A stretch of 64,000 nucleotides of DNA. Origin: Palaemon carinicauda (lineage: Eukaryota; Arthropoda; Malacostraca; Decapoda; Palaemonidae). How positions within the stretch are numbered: the first letter of the stretch is position 1; every line of letters starts with the position of its first letter. The stretch is from contig NC_090728.1 of the NCBI RefSeq assembly GCF_036898095.1, forward strand, positions 93,437,735-93,501,734. The letters run 5' to 3'. Below the pieces are notes generated by a model. That model had not been told where the DNA came from and did not search any database. It saw only the letters and a program-made list of their open reading frames with translations. Both the position numbers and the translations under genes were made by a program. Of the stretch, positions 55,768 through 64,000 are shown piece by piece.

Positions 55768-56070
55768 CCTTTAGGCAGCTTTCCAAGGGATATTTAGCTA
55801 CAGTGATACTCCCAGAGAATTGACCATAGGTCTCCAGAATTCTAACTCCCCTGGCACAAGTATCCTTAAGAAATTTCTTAAGGATATCGCATAATATCAG
55901 GGAACGTATTTCTTGACACGACACATTTCAATCTTCACCCCGAACAGAGTTTTCGCTCTGAGGGGGAAGAGTGGCGAAAATGAAGGGGAGCCGTCATCAA
56001 GGTTACCCGGTGGATCCCCTTCCCGTACTACTACAGCGCCCAACATGGCGACCCATTCCTTTGTTAGTAG
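55768..56070 (+). repeat. DIRS-F left inverted terminal repeat
   Basis: Complement of 63010-63318 with high identity, including 'gaccataggtctccagaatt' and 'ggcgacccattcctttgtt'. It contains a perfect 26-base palindrome at 55861-55886 centred on 'gaaatttc'. Confidence 0.9.
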
Positions 56071-57916
56071 CGAATTAAGCACGGTGTATCTCCCGCTTGC
56101 TCTCGGTGTTTGTGTTACTAATATTCGGGATTTATCATGCATTCTCCAGCATCTTCAGCCTTTGGAAAGTTGAGTATTTAATCTTTCCTGTGTATAATTT
56201 TTAGCTCCCTTCTCACAGTTACATTAGCATAATTTAGATGTGTTTATCGGAGCTTAGCCGTCCATCGGAGGCGCCATTTTGGACGCTGTCATTCGCCATA
56301 TATGCCTTATTTAGTCAGTAGAACGACGTTCCCGGTAATTAGCTTTAATGAATTATAGCTATTTAGGACAAATTATTCTAGTGAAGATAAGATCATGCAC
56401 GTATATTTCCTCTTCTATGAAATGTGTCGATCGTATACGACAGTGTCTCAGTGATGTACCGTAGCCGAGATCTCGACTCGCGCTAGGCTAGCCTAATGCG
56501 TTTTGGTATACTTTCGTATATTATCCCCGTTTACCCTCTTGTATCGTTTTATCAATTCAATAGGAGATAGTATATCTCCTAGAATTATTTATATAATTCG
56601 ATACTTGTCTCTTTTAGAGATTTAAGGGTAAACCCTACCTTCCCTCTGAGTGTCGCCATTAGGCGACAACCCTATCTTGGTCTTGCCATAGAGTAGTGTA
56701 CTCCGGCTTGACTAGGCTAGTGTTTTTCTGTCTTCCCTCTTTGCCGGTGAGTATCCCGGCTTTGAATTAAGACAGTAACTCAAGAGTATTCAGTCTTGAT
56801 GTCGGCAACTCTACCGCCGGGGGAATAGTCACTCCCCTGTCGGTTTACAGTTGCAGACATAGGAAGCCTGACTTCCCTAGTCCACAACCGAAAGTGGTAG
56901 TACATTGCCGCCACCTTCTCCCTCGTGGTCTAGAAGACATGTCTTGTTTTCGGCAAGGTCTTGGGCTGAGGAATCGATATTTTTCTGCCGCCCAAGACGG
57001 CGCCGGTATAGAAACGATGTTTTTGAGTTTGTGACCGAAAGTGGGTGGCAATTGTGCCGCCTTCTTCTGACACGAAACACAAGACCCTTTTTCCTTCCCC
57101 TCTCTGTCCTTTAGCGGTAGTCTAGCCGTCGCAACATCTTTGGCCGGTATTCTACAATTTCCCCGCTTGTCGGGTGGATTGCGATGCCGACCGGGCTCCT
57201 ACATAGGCGGCTTGATTGCCGCTTCGACTTTCCCCCTAACGGATGCAAGGCTCCGGGAAAGGTTGTGCCGGCCATGACGGCTGCCGGTGGGAGACCCTTA
57301 TAACTTTGAGTGTTCTTTAGTCCTCTCTTGGACTGCCCTCCACAAACCCTGGAACCGGCAGAACAGCCGGCAACAGATTCTGTGGCTGGATGGAAGCTAG
57401 AATGATACATTCCCTCCTTCCATTTGAACCCTCATTCTGGAAGAAGGCAGTAGGGACAGTAGCCCCTACAACCCTATTTGTTGTACTCAAGTATAATAAT
57501 AAGGTAGCCCTTCTCTCCATGCTTTCTCTCTCTCTGTCGGCTGGTGCCGTCAGGTACTAGCCTAGCCGGCAGCATGCCGGCAGAACTACAGTATAAGATT
57601 ATACAGTAGCCAGTATTTTTGCAGTATAGTACATACTGCAGGCAGAAAACTATAGTATATAATATACTGTACAGTAGTTTATATTTTCCAACATATTCTC
57701 TGTGTCCTTTCACAGCCCATTGTTGAGATCAATTATAATATTGAAGTAAAGTATTCCTTCAATAGCCTGATGAGCCATAGGTCATCAGAACTTAATATTC
57801 TTACCCTACAATATTAATATTCCATTATGGAAGGGTTAGTGCTAGTATACACTAATTTTCGCTCTAGAGATTAGAGCTCTTCCACTCTAGCTTTTCGTTA
57901 ATAAGGAAATTCTAAA
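56071..57916 (+). other. DIRS-F leader, no coding sequence assigned
   Basis: About 1.8 kb between the left ITR and ORF1. It is GC-richer than surrounding DNA, with short 'gccggc'-type words (for example around 57340-57580). Short open frames on both strands show no known domain. Confidence 0.4.
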
Positions 57917-59360
57917 GTGGAGGACCCCCTTCTGTCTGTGTCGACATTCCAGCCTGTGCCGTCAACGTCTTCGGCTCCTACCCCTCCACTAGATCAAGCA
58001 GTTATGGCCCAGATCACGATGCTAATTGACTTTCTACGTAAGGAAAACGTAGATATGCGGAAGGAATTCCGTGAAGCAACCCGCATAGTTACTTCTCGTG
58101 GGTCTTTCATGCGACCTAAAGTGTCTGACCTGCCACCATGCTCCGAAACCAATCCCTGGAGGTATGCAGAGTTTATGCCTATCACAAATGGGAAACTCTA
58201 CATTTTGGAGAAGATGGGGGGCCATCCCCCTGGACGACATCCAATTCTGGCCAAACTTTGTGGTTTACCCGGAATGTTTCATCCAGCTGAAGAGTGAGTC
58301 AGCATCTAAGGAAGAGACGGAACCAAAGGAAGTCAGGGTTTTAGACCACGACAAGGCACAGGCTCTCTTGATGAGTAGCCCTCTGGAGGCAGGGTATACC
58401 AACTCTACAGAGTTTCTGCACAGAGCAAGAAACACCCTACTTTTCTTGCTCCTTCTTCAAGAGCTTTCCCCTTCTCGTCGAAAGCTCTCCAAAGTGTGCT
58501 GAAGGCAATTGATGCAGGCAAACCATGTCCTACGCTAGAGGAGTGTAGGCCATTGTCTCTGGCCTTGCCCACAGATGAAAAAGATTGGAAGGAGGTCCAC
58601 CTAACCTTCTCAGCTTGAAACTCGATGCGGACATCGCAGGACAGCAGTTCAGCGAGAACCTCCCGAAGTTGTCGGACTTTCTCCTGAGAAGGGAACAGGA
58701 GACAAAGGAGAGACTAGCCGCCTCTCTTTCCCTCCAGAGCTGCATGGAGATGTGTGCAGGCGTTGCTAGCACCCAAGACATGTACACAGTCCTGGCCAAG
58801 ATGCACATGGCCACCCTAGTCAAGGACTTATAAACTTTTGTGAAGGCCAGGAGGGCCTGCAGGGAGTTTGTGTTTGCCAATGCAACGGTTAAACACGAAC
58901 CCAGGAAGCTGATTAGTTCCTGTATCTGGGGCAAGGACCTCTTCCCAAAGGAAGTAGTCCAAGAAGTCGTCGCAAAAGCTGCCACGGAGAATAGGAATCT
59001 TCTCCAAAAGTGGGGCTTGTCTTCTAAGAGAAAATCTTCCCCTGATGCTGGTCCCCAACCTAAGAGGAAGACGAAGAAGCCAAGACTACCTTCTCGACCT
59101 GTACAACATCCCACGGTCACCATGACCACGATGCCCCAAGTGGTTGCTCAACCACAAACCACCTTCCAAGTGGTGTCTTAACAGCTGGTAGCCCAGTCAC
59201 CAGCCTTCAACCCAGGTTTTGAGAGGCACACCACTACCTTTCGCCCGAAAGGAAAAGGATCTAGACGGGGCTCCTCAAGAAACCCCTCACGAGCTAGGGG
59301 AGGACGTGGTCAGGTGGCAAACCCTCAGGACCATCCAAGCTATGAGATGCTCTAGGTAGG
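57917..59360 (+). pseudogene. DIRS-F ORF1 (gag-like), frameshifted
   Basis: The frame from 57917 begins MEDPLLSVSTFQPVPSTSS, then AQITMLIDFLRKENVDMRKE, which may form a coiled coil. It shifts near 58220 into the 58098-58502 frame (DDIQFWPNFVVYPECF) and continues in the 58585-58833 and 58840-59181 frames: SLQSCMEMCAGVASTQDMY, FVFANATVKHEPRKLI and IWGKDLFPKEVVQEVV, with a basic tail (KRKTKKPRLPSRP) and a Gly/Arg/Ser-rich end (RRGSSRNPSRARGGRGQ) near 59270. At least two indels and a TAA at 58831-58833 break it. Structural or nucleic-acid-binding function is inferred. Confidence 0.7.
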
Positions 59361-59469
59361 AGGGAGACTCCTCCACTTTCAGAATCGTTGGACCTTTGAT
59401 CCCCGGGCCCACAGCCTAATCAAGAATGGACTAGGATGGAAATGTAACAGATCTCCACCTTCATTTCCT

Positions 59470-60700
59470 CAGTTCTTCCAACACTCAACCCCCTTACTGG
59501 AAAAATATACCTTAGAACTCTTGAACAAAAAGGTTATAAGGAAAGCAAAGTCCATCAAATTCAAGGGAAGGCTGTTTTGTGTTCCCAAGAAGGACTCGGA
59601 CAAACTCAGAGTAATTCTAGACTTGTCTCCACTCAACAAGTTCGAGAACAAGTTCCGGATGTTAACCCTACAACACATAAAGGACCCTGTTACCGAAAGG
59701 GGCGTACACAGATGCTTACCGGCACCTTCCAGTCAGTCGCCCCCTCTCCTCCTACCTAGAATTCAAGCTACAGAAGACAAAGTATGTCTTCAGAGCCATG
59801 CCCTTCGGACTAAACATAGCCCCAAGGATCTTAAAGAAACTTGCGGATGCAGTTGTACAACAGCTACACTTAGAAGGCGTTCAGGTAGCTGCATACCTGG
59901 ACGACTGGCTGGTGTGGGCAGCATCCAAGACTGCTTGTCTGCAGGCAACCAAGAAAGTGATCCAGTTCCTGGAACATCTGGGATTCAAGATCAACTACAA
60001 GAAGTTTCGCCTCTCTCCAGCACAAGAGTTTCAATGGTTGGGAATCCATTGGAACTTGCAGTCACACCGCCTCTCCATTCCACCAAAGAAGAGGAGAGAG
60101 ATCGCGGGTTCTGTCAAGAGACTACTGAAATCCAACAGGATCTCAAGACGCCAACAGGAAAGAGTACTGGGCTCTCTCCAGTTTTCACCAGTAACAGACC
60201 CAGTGCTAAGAGCACAGCTGAAAGATGCATCAGGATTCTGGAGAAGATACGCATCAAATGCTCGAAGAGATCTACAGAGACCGATACTGACCTTACTACG
60301 ATCGCTTCTGAAGCCGTGGTCGAAGGTCAAGAGCCTAGCAAGGACTATTCCCTTACAACCACCTCAACCATCGGTAATCATCCACATGGATGCCTCGACG
60401 GAAGGATAGGGAGGTCATTCCCATCAAAGGAAAGTTCAAGGGACCTGGTCATCCCTGTTCAAGACCTTTCACATCAACATTCTGGAGGCCATGGCAGTCC
60501 TCCTGACGTTGAAGAAGCTATCCCCTCACAGATCAGCCCCAATCAGCTGGTCTTGGACAGCGAAGTGATAGTGAGATGTCTGAACCGACAAGGCTCGAGA
60601 TCGCCCTACATCAATCACGTGATGTTGGCCATCTTTCGCTTGCCAAGAAAGAAAAGATAGCACTTAAAAGCAGTTCACCTACAAGGGTTCCACAATGTGA
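59470..60700 (+). pseudogene. DIRS-F RT-RNase H, frameshifted
   Basis: RT begins near 59500: LLNKKVIRKAKSIKFKGRLF, CVPKKDSDKLRVILDLSPLN. After a small deletion around 59690-59710 the frame resumes at AYTDAYRHLPVSRPLS, then MPFGLNIAPRILKKLADAV and VAAYLDDWLVWAA (YLDD), with WLGIHWNLQSHRLSIP and RVLGSLQFSP. RNase H follows: VIIHMDASTEG then TAG at about 60408, FHINILEAMAVLLTL, and a broken end. The Asp-containing motif A lacks several residues, so RT is inactive in this copy. Confidence 0.8.
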
Positions 60701-61140
60701 CGGCGGACGCTCTATCCAGGCTAAAGCCGATAGAGTCAGAATGGTCCCTAGACGCAGACTCATTCTCCTTCATCTTGGAAAAAGTCCCAGAACTGCAGAT
60801 CGACCTCTTCGCAAGGAGCGACAACAAGAAACTACAGTACCTCGATACGTAGCCCCATATGCGACGGACGCCATGTCCCTCGATTGGAACAGATGGACTC
60901 ACATCTACCTGTTCCCAACAACTAATCTCCTGCTGAAGGTCCTCAACAAGCTGAGATCCTTCAAGGGAACAGCAGCAGTGGTAGCCCCCAAGTGGCCCAA
61001 GAGCAATTGGTTCCCTCTGGTGATAGAACTGAAGTTGAGGCTGTTTCCTCTACCAAACCCAGTTCTATCCCAACTGGTTCAGAAGTTGACTGTCTTCACT
61101 TCATCACAGAGAACCCAAAGCCTTCATCTCATGATTTTCT
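60700..61140 (+). pseudogene. DIRS-F methyltransferase-like segment
   Basis: The frame 60576-61148 includes YVAPYATDAMSLDWNRWTHI, YLFPTTNLLLKVLNKLRSF and VVAPKWPKSNWFPLVIEL. The order D-A-M/F, W, Y-x-F-P, then P-x-W-P-x-x-x-W-F parallels the MT-like domain of DIRS-B and D (DAF, DW, YAFPPF, LWPAREWF), so the domain is shared across both subfamilies. The N-terminal part of this frame is out of register with RNase H. Confidence 0.6.
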
Positions 61141-62114
61141 CGCCTTAGCAGTCAAGAAAAGATTTGGGATCTCAAAAGACAGTATCGACTTTATATAAGA
61201 ATACAAGTCAAAGTCAACCAGAAGACAATATGAATCGTCTTGGAAGAAGTGGGTCGCTTTTGTTAAAGCAAAAAAGCCGACGGAAATCTCGATAGATAGA
61301 CTTCTGCCTGTCCTTCTTCATCCACCTTCACGAACAAGGCTTGGCCTCCACCACGATAACTACGTGTAAGTCAGCTTTGACTAGACCTCTTCTATACGCC
61401 TTCCAGGTGGACCTGTCGAACGAAATCTTCAACAAGATTCCAAAGGCATGAGCTAGACTTAAACCAGCAGCCCCTCTGAAGCACATTTCATGGTCTTTGG
61501 ACAAAGTCTTGCACTATGCTTCGAACTTGAACAATGAAGACTGCCCTCTAAAGGATCTAACACAAAAAGTGATATTTTTGTTCGCTATAGCCTCAGGGGC
61601 TAGAGTTAGTGAAATAGTAGCCCTATCAAGAGACGAAGGCCATATTCAGTTCACAGAAGTGGGAGAACTGAATCTTTTTCCCGATCCTACCTTTCTCACC
61701 AAAAACGAGCTGCCCACCAAAAGGTGGGGTCCCTGGAGAATCTGCTCTCTGAAGGAAGATGTCTCTCTATGTCCAGAAGAGTGTCTAAAGGTCTATCTTC
61801 GAAGAACTACAAACTTCAAGGGAGGACAGCTCTTCAAAGTCGAAACCTCAGGATCAAACTTATCCCTGAAACAACTGAGGGCGAAGCTCACCTACTTCAT
61901 TCGCAGAGCGGATCCTGACAGTACACCCGCAGGTCATGATCCGAGAAAGATTGCTTCCTCGCTGAACTTTTTTCAGTATATGGACTTTGATAGACTCCGC
62001 TCATACACTGGTTGGAAATCCTCTAGAGTCTTCTATAAACATTATGCGAAGCAATTACACGAGCTGAAACACTTTGTGGTGGCGGCAGGTAGTGTTGTAA
62101 AACCTATCGTCTAG
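61140..62114 (+). pseudogene. DIRS-F tyrosine recombinase, N-terminus frameshifted
   Basis: The N-terminal domain (EYKSKSTRRQYESSWKKWVA) begins just after a TAA at about 61196-61198 and shifts frame near 61300 and 61400. The catalytic domain, open from 61497 to the TAG at 62112-62114 (205 codons), carries IASGARVSEIVAL (first Arg), AGHDPRKIASSL (His-x-x-Arg) and YTGWKSSRVFYKHYAKQL with the candidate nucleophile Tyr. The catalytic half is intact. Confidence 0.82.
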
Positions 62115-62849
62115 TGCTGCGATGAATAGTGAACTGTTTGGGACTTTTACAGTTTGGGTGAAAAGGTGTTAACACCTCTCAGTATAATACCTTTTATTAA
62201 GGGTCACCCTGGTGCCTCTAGGACTGTTCTTTAAAGGTGTAGAATCAAACCAATAACACCAGTGCCATGTGTACACTCGTACGCAGTGTTGAAATTCATC
62301 CAACATTTACAGTGAAATTATCTTAATAATTTTACAATGATTTTGAGTGGCAATGTTTTAATAATATATTTCTTCCCTTACAGGTGATAAATATATATGT
62401 ACTTTAGAATGTTGGCTGGAATGGATATGATTCTATTTTAATACATTCGTTGTTATATTTTTGTTGTCTATACAAATAAATATGTAAAATGTATTTGCGT
62501 CTCATTCGCCCCAATAAGTAGCTGAATAAAAATAGCCAGAGTTTCTTACTTATTTTTCCTAAAAATAAGGTAATCACTTGAAGGCGCCTATACATGTGAA
62601 CATAAGTATGGTAGCTAATTACATTTGTTCCTACATATATACAAACCTTTTCGCTTCTATAGTCAGAGTTGACAATTTCCCTGCAGGGGGCAGGAAGCCC
62701 TAAGATTGCTCCAAGCTTACCGGATATGACGAATAATGGTACCGTCATATATTTATGTGGTCTGGGTGACCATATAGAAGCTGACTCAAGGTTAAGGCAC
62801 TTATACAAACACACAGATATAGTACTTTCAAGTAATTCTCTGGTAAGCT
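62115..62849 (+). other. DIRS-F 3' untranslated region
   Basis: Non-coding sequence between the YR stop and the internal complementary region. The minus-strand frame 62404-62814 has no recognised domain. Confidence 0.45.
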
Positions 62850-62945
62850 TCCATCAGGACGACAAGGCTTGAGCCCAAAAAACGGATTCTGAAGCAAAGC
62901 CAAAAATCTATTTTTGGGTGAGATGGCCATGTCGTCCTGATGGAC
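62850..62945 (+). repeat. DIRS-F internal complementary region
   Basis: 'gcccaaaaaacggattctga' through 'gtcgtcctgatgga' is the complement of the right tip at 63320-63386. The short 'ttccatcaggacgac' at its left edge matches the reverse of the left tip. Confidence 0.8.
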
Positions 62946-63009
62946 CCGCCCTCCTTTTCTAAGAAAACACTTCCCCACCCGAAAATACTCTATCTGTAGC
63001 CATCCATGC

Positions 63010-63386
63010 TTAATTGCTACAAGGAATGGGTCGCCATGTAGGGCGCTGTAGTAGTACGGGAAGGGGATCCACCGGGTAACCTTGATGACGGCTCCCCTTC
63101 AATTTCGCCACTCTTCCCCCTCAGAGCGAAAACTCTATTCGGGGTGAAGATTGAAATGTGCCATATCAAGAAATACGTCCCCTGATATTATGCGACATCC
63201 TCAAGAAATTTCTTAAGGATACACGTGCCAGGAGTTAGAATTCTGGAGACCTATGGTCAATTCTCTGGGAGTATCACTGTAGCTAAATATCCCTTAAAAA
63301 GCTGCCTAAAGGAACCTTCCATCAGGACGACATGGCCATCTCACCCAAAAATAGATTTTTCCCTTTGCTTCAAAATCCGTTTTATG
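63010..63386 (+). repeat. DIRS-F right inverted terminal repeat and tip
   Basis: 63010-63318 is the complement of 55768-56070, with the 26-base palindrome retained except for one base (63195-63220). The outer tip continues to about 63386, as predicted by the internal complementary region. Confidence 0.88.
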
Positions 63387-63438
63387 CCAAAAACCTAAAA
63401 AAATTAAGGATAGATCTCAAACTAGTTTCAGTTCTCAC

Positions 63439-63671
63439 CTTAGGAACATAACAATATAACAGGTGATTCTTGTCATCCACAATTAAGTTGCTGAGCATCG
63501 AAGGATTATTCAAGAGTTCCTCTGTCATGGGATCCTCTCCAGTTGTAGGGATGCCAGAACTGAGAATGCCATTTGTTGCAGCACCCTGCCTTAAAACATC
63601 ACGGCAAAAATGGTCGACGATGACCTTCCGTCTCTTCATCTCCTGGCTCGTCCGGGTCCACGATCTCGACT
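63439..63671 (-). CDS. Carbohydrate sulfotransferase, 5'-most exon in window
   Basis: A 233-bp exon between an 'attacag' acceptor at 63672 and a CCTAAG/GTGAGA donor. It begins with two bases of a split codon and encodes SRSWTRTSQEMKRRKV, DHFCRDVLRQ, a variable linker, LSNLIVDDKNHLLYCYVPK and the donor. The V-D-D...L-x-Y-C-Y-V-P-K text is the conserved entry to the PAPS 5' loop in chondroitin-4/HNK-1 sulfotransferases; it continues VACTNWKR in the next exon. The internal ATG at about 63639 is not the start: family members have a cytoplasmic tail, a transmembrane anchor and a stem upstream, so at least one more coding exon lies beyond 64000. Confidence 0.9.
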
Positions 63672-64000
63672 CTGTAATATGGGTTAATGTTAAGCTTTTG
63701 CATATCTGCTAGGAAGAGTAATCTTGTAATTCACTACATTCTTATTTTCCCACTTTTATCTCGCCGAAGATGTGTGCAACAGCAAATTAGAAACAATCAA
63801 TAATAGTCACTGGAAAAGCCAAAAGATTATTAGTGGAAAGATGTCAGGGCTATAATTGATGCAGAGAATAAAATAACATCAGTTGAAAAATACAAAACTA
63901 TTATTGACTACCAGAAATATGTATTATTGTACTGAAGGATCTCTTTTCAGTCTACAATATTAAACCACATGTTACACGACAACCAGTTGAAGATTATTAC
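63672..64000. other. Upstream intron of the sulfotransferase gene
   Basis: AT-rich, no repeat or coding sequence recognised up to the window edge. Confidence 0.5.

Larger units (their letters stand above)
55740..63386 (+). mobile_element. DIRS-F: YR retrotransposon of a second subfamily
   Basis: About 7.65 kb with inverted terminal repeats (about 55768-56070 and 63010-63318) and an internal complementary region at 62850-62945. It holds ORF1 (57917-59360), RT-RNase H (about 59470-60700), an MT-like segment (about 60700-61140) and YR (about 61140-62114). Protein sequences are clearly different from DIRS-A to E, and ORF1 lacks the Cys/Trp start. Coding frames carry several small lesions. It lies antisense to the host gene, its right end about 53 bp from the splice donor of exon 63671-63439. 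Confidence 0.88.
51933..63438 (-). other. Sulfotransferase intron (11.5 kb)
   Basis: Bounded by a GTGAGA donor at 63438 and the acceptor at 51933. It is filled by the RTE-like LINE and DIRS-F, leaving only about 0.15 kb and 0.05 kb of unassigned DNA at the two ends and 55453-55739 between the elements. Confidence 0.75.

Noticed and set aside
62404..62814. 136-codon minus-strand open frame
   Set aside because: Lies in the DIRS-F 3' untranslated region, antisense to it, without recognisable motifs.

Overview
This is a eukaryotic genomic window, most likely from a decapod crustacean (shrimp-like). The grounds are long introns, microsatellites, abundant tyrosine-recombinase (YR) retrotransposons, and three copies of a short interspersed repeat ending in a 'gcccaagggctccaa' motif that I remember from shrimp sequences (recollection, not a search). 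There are no prokaryotic operons, no tRNA or rRNA genes and no CRISPR array that I can see.

Host gene. On the minus strand, four coding exons of one gene lie at 63671-63439, 51932-51804, 46661-46351 and 27188-26960. Joined in that order they keep the reading frame and give about 300 C-terminal residues of a Golgi carbohydrate sulfotransferase of the chondroitin-4/HNK-1 type (Pfam Sulfotransfer_2). The 5'-phosphosulfate loop is split between the first two of these exons, the 3'-phosphate loop is in the third, and the C-terminal GKYET block and stop codon are in the fourth. The 5' exons lie beyond the window. This gene spans the right 37 kb; all other recognisable coding sequence is mobile-element sequence in its introns or 3' flank.

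Mobile elements, left to right. DIRS-A (424-8296, +, decayed, with a nested repeat at 3.5-5.4 kb). DIRS-B (8350-15432, +, only about 54 bp after A; reverse-transcriptase core deleted, recombinase frame open, internal 599-bp tandem duplication). An unassigned AT-rich stretch at 15.4-19.6 kb. DIRS-C (about 19570-25998, +, decayed, containing a ~280-bp palindrome). The terminal exon of the sulfotransferase. DIRS-D (27615-35485, -, the best-preserved copy, with inverted terminal repeats, an internal complementary region, ORF1 with an Arg-Ser-Pro repeat domain, RT/RNase H/methyltransferase-like ORF and recombinase). DIRS-E (about 35500-45722, -, decayed), which contains repeat R-left (40060-44518), which itself contains a 2638-bp Tigger/pogo element. 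Exon 46661-46351. R-right (46774-50102, inverted relative to R-left), carrying a LINE fragment and a (TA)n tract. Exon 51932-51804. An RTE-like LINE (52088-55452, -). DIRS-F (55740-63386, +, a different YR subfamily) that stops about 53 bp from the splice donor of exon 63671-63439.

How the parts relate. The DIRS copies share a layout: ORF1 with a Cys/Trp zinc-type motif and a gag-like C-terminal block, then RT-RNase H-MT, then an overlapping YR, then an internal complementary region reproducing the joined termini. Each annotated intron holds at least one element of several kilobases. The most testable ideas are: mobility of the DIRS-D/B family; exon 46661-46351 being flanked by inverted R copies, which could favour circularisation or skipping; and the Tigger copy, whose exact empty site survives in the opposite R arm.
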